Shown here: in pieces, positions 57,917 to 64,000 of the stretch
Numbering within the stretch: the first letter of the stretch is position 1
How the letters are laid out: each line of letters starts with the position of its first letter
NCBI RefSeq assembly: GCF_036370855.1
Contig: NC_088099.1
Location: 77,603,218-77,667,217, forward strand
Origin: Dromaius novaehollandiae
Lineage: Eukaryota > Chordata > Aves > Casuariiformes > Dromaiidae
Direction: 5' to 3'
Length of the DNA: 64,000 bases
Translations under genes and position numbers: made by a program
The notes under the pieces: generated by a model
Told to the model about the DNA's origin: nothing
The model's input: the letters and a program-made list of their open reading frames with translations, nothing else
Databases searched by the model: none

Positions 57917-60900
57917 AATAGGGACTTTTTTTTTCTTGAAAAGATCCTGTTTGGGGTCAGGAGCTATTTATTCTCCACAGTAACCAAGCAGCTCAAAAAC
58001 ACCATATGGTTTCACATACCAATATAGTTTAGTAATTGTGAATATTTTCTGATAGAGTATGCTGTGAAAAAAATTCCCATTGACAAATAATTATGCTGCC
58101 ACAGCAGGCACAACCCACAGGACTAATTCATATAGTTAAATACTTTTAAAAGTTTTACTGAGTTATTGTATGTAAAGGTAAAACAGGCAAGTGATAAGAT
58201 AGTTTAAAGTATAACTACATTTTATGCCTCCCTAAAAATCATTTTGGTAGAATAAAATATGTAGAACATATTAATAGAATGCATGGGAATGCATTAGATT
58301 CTTCAGGTTAGATAGGAACTGCACTGATGGTTTATTTTCTGTAAGAAAAGTTTGATCTGTGCATGCCTTATTATATCTGTGCAAACACACTGTAGGCTTT
58401 GCCACTGCTGGGTTCACATCATATCTAATACCTCAAACTGAACTGACAAATATTAAGTTACTCATACTCTGTTACTGAGTATGAACACGATGCCTTGATT
58501 TTTTTAACCTCAGAACTGCTGCATTTCTCCAAATAATAACTCAGTTATTTGCCTCCTACTTCCTTCTTTTCCATCATCATCACAAAAAATCATCTAAGGT
58601 TAATATTTCCCTTCTTAAAAAAAAACCTTTCAAAAATTCCAGGTGCTACTTGGTTTTGTACCAAGTCAGCTGGCTCAGCCCCTACTTTGCATATACTCAT
58701 GCATGTGCACCACTTTATCCATGGGAAGGGGCTTAGGAATTGAAGTTCCCTCCTCAATTAACTCACCATGAGGTATTCGCAATCCAGGTAGCTGCTGGCT
58801 GTTCCACGCAGAAGGCTGCATACCAAAGCAGGGGACAGGTGATGGGAAAGACAACTTTTAATTACCCATTTTTCACCTCAAGAGGCTGAGTTCCATGATG
58901 AAAAGGGAAATGAAAACTCAGAAATAAAAGATACTTTTTTTAAACAAATAGCAGCAGCCGGTGGGGAAGACAGCATCCCTTCGCCAACAAATTGTTCCTG
59001 AGACTACTTCACTGGCAACACTGAAACGCAGGCCGAGTGTGTGTCATTATCTAACACCAGATCTGGTTACTCAGAAGAGGTGTGTAGGTAACTGATCACC
59101 ACCTGCAGTGGAAACCACAGGGTGTAACCTCAAAATCATTTTCACAACAGCTTGACACTTCCCTTAGCTGGTAGTAACCCAGGCAGCAGAACAGGATGAA
59201 AAGTTCAGACAATGTAAAAAATGAAATTTCTGCCCACCCTGTCTGCCATGAGAGAGAAGCAGGATGGAGAGCTGGAGGTGGTACTATTGGAGCCCCTTAT
59301 AGAGGGAGTAAGCAGCTGTTTTATCTGGTTGTGGGAGTGAACAAACCATGCGCCAGCCTATGAACCCTAGCCTCTAAAAATGCTCTGTTAATCCTGAAAT
59401 ACTGGGTTGTACCATCCCTGGGAGGTACCTCAACACAGGAATATCCTGTGCCACTCTGCAGCCTTGACAAACAGTATAGAATTCAAGTTTGCATAGTTAG
59501 GAGTTTCTGGTACTTGAAATTTTATATCCTCAAAGTTGATTGTTACCTTTTATACTGTTTATATTTTATATCTTTCTAATATTGGACTGCATTCTAATGC
59601 AATATACACTCATGACCTGTTCTATTATTAAGAGAGCAGCATAAAGATCTTAAAAGTGACCAGCTAGAGCCACCTCCATAAGATTTTCAGAAAACAATGT
59701 ACAACTACAACTTGGAAAAGAAGGTTTCTCCAAAATGGCAAATCCAGTATAACTTACAGGAAAGAACTGGCACTTTTGCTGATCGGAAGACAAGGGAATC
59801 AAAATTACTGCTCAGATACGAAATGTGGAAAGTATCAGTGTAAAGTAAATGCAATGACTTATCAGAGAGTGGAAAGCAATGTAAGTCTGGATGCAAAAAA
59901 AACAAAGAGAAAGGGGAAAGCTGGGCTTTTTTAGTATTTTAACATTAGCCACTGAAATTTCCAGACTAGAAAATATTGCTGATCTAGTCAGATAGCAATT
60001 TGGAGGAAGTATGCACACTAATAGTTAAGAACATAGTCATCTCTTAGAAAGTAGTGAATCTGATTAAATAAAAACCACGGCCAGGGAAACTTGGACATTA
60101 TAAATCATTAATTCCCTTTTACCAGTTTTAGGTATTATCGAACAGACTGAAACCTGAGTGGAAGAAGAAAGGATTTTTCATTTGCTTGATGATATATTAG
60201 AGCAGCTCCAAATGCATGCTTGTTTTATTATTCCATGATTCCTTTATACAAAGAAAACACTAGGATGAAATTGGTATTATCCAGTAGTGGGCACTGGAAA
60301 CTATATTATGGAAACAGAAATACCCTGACAGAATCAGATCTGAGTCCTTCTTGTTCAGCATTCTTCCTCCTATATCAATACCTACTAAATATTTCTGAAA
60401 AAGATACAAAAAAGGTACAATGTGGCTTGATTACTTTTTTAATAGTTTCATCTTTTTGCTGGAAGGAAAACAAATGAAAAAAGCTAGCTGGAAAAAGTAA
60501 CATAACTGCTAAAGACAAGTGTGATAAATATTCTTTCTGGAAATAGGTTATAAAGCCCATATGAAGGAAAAATGAAGTCTGAAAGGAAGTGCTTGAATTA
60601 TAATAGTTATAGAGAGTTAGCAATAATTCATCTGAAGCAGAGGTTTTTCATCTGCATCTTGAAAATCTGTGGCTAGAATTTTGGTATCAAACTGAATATA
60701 TGGCATTCAGATTAGAAAACAGATACCCCCTCCAACCCTATCTTCCCATTTCTCCCAGCAAAGCAAACCCATTTTACCCCTCCACATCAACTCCTTCTCT
60801 TTACCTTGATGTACCTGACCTTAATGTTTAACAGTCTCATAACCGCCTCTGGTGCCACCATATATAAACCCACATCCTTCCCCTACTTTCCTTTCCTATC

Positions 60901-61734
60901 TCACCTGGTACGTTCCAGAATCCCTTCTCAACAATTTTTTTTCTTCACAGTCAGTTTAAGGAGTCCCTCAACCTGCCCTGTGCTACCTGCTGTCCATGTT
61001 GTGATCAGTCCCGGGGAGTCACAGGCACTTCTGTGGTGCCCCATGGACTACCTCCAGACACGTGTATCCAGCAAGTCCAGTATGTTACTCCTGGCAGTGC
61101 GAATGCCTGGGCCCAGCTGGGATTGTCCTACTGCTTACTGTCTCACAAGACATAGTGTCCATACTCACATGCTGACAGTCTCCTATATTCCTCCAATAAC
61201 TTACACCACCCTGCCATATATGGTTTTGTCTTCTATGAAAACTTAATAGGATTTCTCTTGGCCCACTGCTTTGTGGTTGTGATAGTAAAACTCTAATGAT
61301 ATACCCCAGGTGAGCTACAAATACACATAGAAGTCAGATGAGTAGACCAGCTGCTGGCCTCAGATGGGACTCCAAGTGTTATCCATATATAAATGGAGCA
61401 ATAACAAATGCACATTCAGCACTCACAGGCAAGCCACTCATTACACAGCATTTGCAGTTTTGCCTTCTTTTGTATAGCTCTGCAACTTACTACTTTTCAT
61501 ATCAGATTCATATATGCAGTAACCTTTGTTAATAACCTTTGTTAATATAACCTGCGCAAAATATCACTCTGTTAACTGGAGGCACTTGCTTAATATCCAT
61601 ATATTTGGCCATTACATTAAAATATCCTTGTATTTGGCCCACTTTATGGGTCACAAAGTGAATTTGAGCAGTTACTCATGAATGAGATCATACAATTATG
61701 ATAGATCACCATAATGATGAAAACATTTGTTTAA
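57917..61734. other. Intergenic stretch between GLIPR2 and the 63-kb exon
   Basis: No coding exon recognised. A 146-codon frame at 60806-61246 on the + strand has no motif. The two flanking genes diverge, with start codons 5.3 kb apart. Confidence 0.45.
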
Positions 61735-62380
61735 ATTTTCAGTAGCAGTCAAAAAAGCACATTTACTATCAGGATTAACTAGAGAAGAAATAAAGAACAG
61801 AGCAAAGAATGTTATTGTGGGACTGTATAAACCCCCAATTTGCTTGCGCATCGAATTACATGGACAGCTCTGGTTTACTGATCTCAAAAAGGATATAACA
61901 AAAGTGGAAAACGTTCAGAGAAAGGCAACAGCAATGATCTAGTATATGAAATAGCTTCATAACCCAAATGATCAAACTCAGCCTCTTCAGCCAAGGGAAC
62001 AGGTCACAGAAAGAGAAATTATGGCCATCTACAAAATGATGAACAAAGATAAGAACTGATGTTGATCATGTCCTCTAATACAAGAGTGAGAGGATATTAC
62101 ACGAAGCTTGTGGGAACCAAGTTCGAAACAAACCAAAGACTGTGGGTACACTGGAGGAGGTGCTTTGGCCAAGGAGTTCCACTATGGGTGCCAAAAGTTT
62201 GCATGGATTCCAGAGAATAATGAAAATCGTGGATGAGAAATCCACTGAAAATTACTAAACACATAGGAATCACATTTGGTTCAGGAAATTGCTGAGCAGA
62301 AAATAGATGGAGCCTAGGGGAGTGTTGCCTGAAAGTATCACATACACCTGTCCTGTTTCTACTTTTCCTTGGATCAGTTT
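61735..62380 (+). mobile_element. CR1 LINE 3' end
   Basis: Sense-strand CR1 words appear in order: GTCAAAAAAGCACATTTACT, AAAGAATGTTATTGTGGGAC, TCTCAAAAAGGATATAACAA, AACGTTCAGAGAAAGGCAAC, GGCCATCTACAAAATGATGA, ACAAGAGTGAGAGGATATTA and CGAAACAAACCAAAG. This matches the end of the reverse-transcriptase ORF and 3'UTR of sauropsid CR1, 5'-truncated and broken by stops. The right boundary is approximate. Confidence 0.8.
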
Positions 62381-62904
62381 GTAGCCCTCTGTGGAAAGGT
62401 CTGAGAAGCTCCTCAAGCTTCAAGTGGGAGAGCAAGTCATGCTACCGGGGCAGTGGCAGCAGCATGCCAGCATGCAGCTTTTGGGATGTAGCATGGGGTC
62501 TGCAGCTGCTGCGTTGCCCTGGCATACCTTTGAGGGCAGGAGGCCAGACTCAGCAATGCCACTGCTGTGCTCTTCCCCAGAGCTCTTTTCAAAGGTACTG
62601 TATTTAACTGTCCCTCTGTGACACTCCTCGATCATCTTCTCTCCTGCAGCTTTCTTATCTGATCTGTACACCAGGCTCTTCTCTCCACAAGCCTCCCACA
62701 GGAAATCCATTTCCTATTAATGACCCTTTCAACTCCTCAATTATGAGCCCCAGCACCATCACCATCACATCGTCATTCAACCTACAGCTTTCGTTCAATC
62801 TGTCTGCTCCTTAAGAGTGTCCTCTACAGGACTGGGCTAGCCAATCTCCTTTGCAAAAAACTGACATTAAAACCTAATTCCACAGAACAACTCACGAAGA
62901 AAAG
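62381..62904. other. Intergenic stretch, upstream flank of the CpG island
   Basis: No gene recognised. Frames on both strands near 62400-62710 are unsupported. Confidence 0.4.
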
Positions 62905-63440
62905 GGACTGCGAGGAACGACGTCAGGGGCCCGCACTCGGAGGCTTCGCCGCCGCCGCCCGGGACCGCCCTCCCCGCCGCTCCCTCAGGGGCTCTGCGAC
63001 TCCCGCCCCCGGGGGCACCGCCCGCGGGCGGCAGCCGCCCCGCCCCCCCGCGCGCGCCTGGCCCTGACATGGCGTTAACGGCGCCTCCACCCCGCCGGGC
63101 TCTGCTTTCCGCGGCGGACTCGCTGCTGCTACTACTGTTGGGGGCGGCGGGTGAGTGAGCCCAGCGCTGAGGGAGGCCAGCGTTGCCTGCGGCCTTCACC
63201 TCCGCGCCTCCGGCGGCTCTCCCGCTTCCTCCATGCCGCGGCGCCGGCCCGCGGGGCCTCTTCTGAGCTCTCCCCGCAGCGGGTTCGGGGAGCCGCCAGC
63301 GCGGGAGGCTGCTTCCGCCGGCGCCGGGTTTTGCTCCCCTCCTCGAGCGGACTGCGCCCATGCGTCCCCGGGCAGGGCCGTCAGGGCTGTGCTTGGCCGA
63401 GCGCTCAGTGTGGCTCGGCAGGGTTAATTTGGGGGGGGCA
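62905..63440. promoter_or_regulatory. CpG island promoter
   Basis: An abrupt rise in GC and CpG content with SP1-type boxes (GCCCCGCCCCCCCGCG near 63036-63052), a CRE-like GACGTCAG at 62919-62926, and no TATA box. It surrounds the + strand first exon at 63069. The 202-codon frame on the - strand through it is a composition artefact. Bidirectional transcription is possible but unproven. Confidence 0.8.
63069..63150 (+). CDS. First coding exon of a secreted or membrane protein (partial)
   Basis: ATG at 63069 opens 27 codons plus one base, then a strong donor GTGAGTGAG at 63151 (phase 1). The peptide starts MALTAPPPRRALL and carries a six-leucine core (SLLLLLLGAAG), a classic signal peptide or signal anchor: basic N-region, hydrophobic core, small residues at the end. 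The rest of the gene lies beyond the window. In mammals RECK, whose product has a signal peptide, neighbours GLIPR2, but it lies upstream in the same orientation, whereas this exon diverges from GLIPR2. I therefore leave it unnamed. Confidence 0.62.
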
Positions 63441-63846
63441 GGGGGGAGAAGGCTGACAAGCAGTGAACAAATCACAAAATCACATGTGTGTGCCAGGTCT
63501 GTTGTGGGGTTTTATGCTTTTCATGCTTATTTCTCGAGCTCAGGCATCTTGCCCTCGACTGTTAATCTTTTTTCAAAGCTCTGTTGCCACAGCTCTATTT
63601 CTTAGCGCTTCTGCTGGCATATCTCTTGGCCGTGCTATTTTATTCCTCTTCCGCTTCTGCATAAGGCTGTTAGCAAACCTTTTTTTTCTGTTCTTTTTTG
63701 TATAAATTGGTTTGAACTACCTTTCTGCCAGGCCTCTTATTTGCTCATGTTCAGAGAAACGTTTCAGATGCTCCCGTTGTCAGTCTTGCTGGCACTCAGT
63801 TTTACAGGCAACTCGTAGTCCTAGTGTTGTGGGGATTTCGCTATTG

Positions 63847-63884
<38 letters not shown>

Positions 63885-64000
63885 TTGGTTTCTAGACCTC
63901 TTGGTTGCAAAGAAAATCCTGTGTCACCTCTAAAAACAGGTGACAATAGAAAGAACTGATAACATTTCTAAATAATGCAGTCATCAGGCTGTTCTTGAGA
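63151..64000 (+). other. Start of intron 1 of the 63-kb gene
   Basis: Follows the GTGAGT donor. GC content falls after about 63440. It contains a 34-nt poly(T) run at 63848-63881. No further exon recognised before the window ends. Confidence 0.5.
63848..63881. repeat. Poly(T) tract, 34 nt
   Basis: The longest homopolymer in the window, directly followed by AG. Despite the T-run plus AG, nothing downstream looks like an exon. Confidence 0.9.

Noticed and set aside
60806-61246. 146-codon + strand frame in the GLIPR2-63 kb gap
   Set aside because: No motif, no CpG or TATA promoter, and no paired splice sites.
61735-61942. 71-codon frame as a host gene
   Set aside because: It lies inside a CR1 LINE 3' end and reflects its decayed reverse-transcriptase tail.
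63069-63150. Assignment of the first exon to RECK
   Set aside because: The exon has a signal-like peptide as RECK does, but its orientation to GLIPR2 differs from the known mammalian order and the short peptide is not diagnostic.
62867-63475. 202-codon open frame on the - strand through the CpG island
   Set aside because: It is Gly/Ala/Arg/Pro-rich, as any frame through GC-rich DNA is. The opposite strand has a better start, signal-like peptide and donor.

Overview
The window looks like vertebrate, sauropsid and most likely avian, nuclear DNA. It is AT-rich, its genes are split into short exons with GT/AG introns, its repeats are mainly old CR1 LINE 3' ends with one MIR-like SINE, and repeat density is low. 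It shows no prokaryotic-style operons, no tRNA or rRNA genes and no CRISPR arrays. Nearly all open frames of 60-150 codons are chance frames; the real coding exons were found from splice sites, reading phase and protein motifs.

Layout. (1) 3.07-7.54 kb, + strand: a compact three-exon gene of the interferon-induced IFI27/ISG12 (Ifi-6-16) type. A consensus ISRE and a TATA box lie just upstream. Exons 1 and 2 each carry one copy of the family core and join in the same phase; exon 3 adds nine residues and a stop, followed by AATAAA. The predicted protein has 107 residues. The core is unusually polar and is repeated in tandem, so this may be an undescribed variant. (2) 7.5-about 30.8 kb: about 23 kb without a recognisable gene. 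It holds a 108-bp direct-repeat pair, a MIR fragment, a CR1 fragment and a possible decayed coding relic at 21.8-22.2 kb. (3) 32.5-57.9 kb, - strand: a complete GLIPR2 (GAPR-1) gene with five coding exons (13, 109, 104, 78 and 161 nt). They give 154 residues, the same length as the human protein, and all four CAP-cavity residues are present. Intron 1 (13.1 kb) contains a perfect 87-bp inverted repeat with a 10-nt loop and target-site-duplication-like flanks, plus a GC-rich patch. (4) 58-62.9 kb: intergenic, with a CR1 LINE 3' end. (5) 62.9-64 kb, + strand: a CpG island with a first coding exon that encodes a signal-peptide-like N-terminus and a strong donor site; the rest of that gene lies outside the window.

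The two observations most worth following are the interferon-type gene with duplicated polar ISG12 motifs, and the foldback palindrome in GLIPR2 intron 1. The palindrome could be a young foldback/MITE insertion with hairpin-RNA potential, or a library artefact. No direct functional link between the genes can be shown from the sequence.
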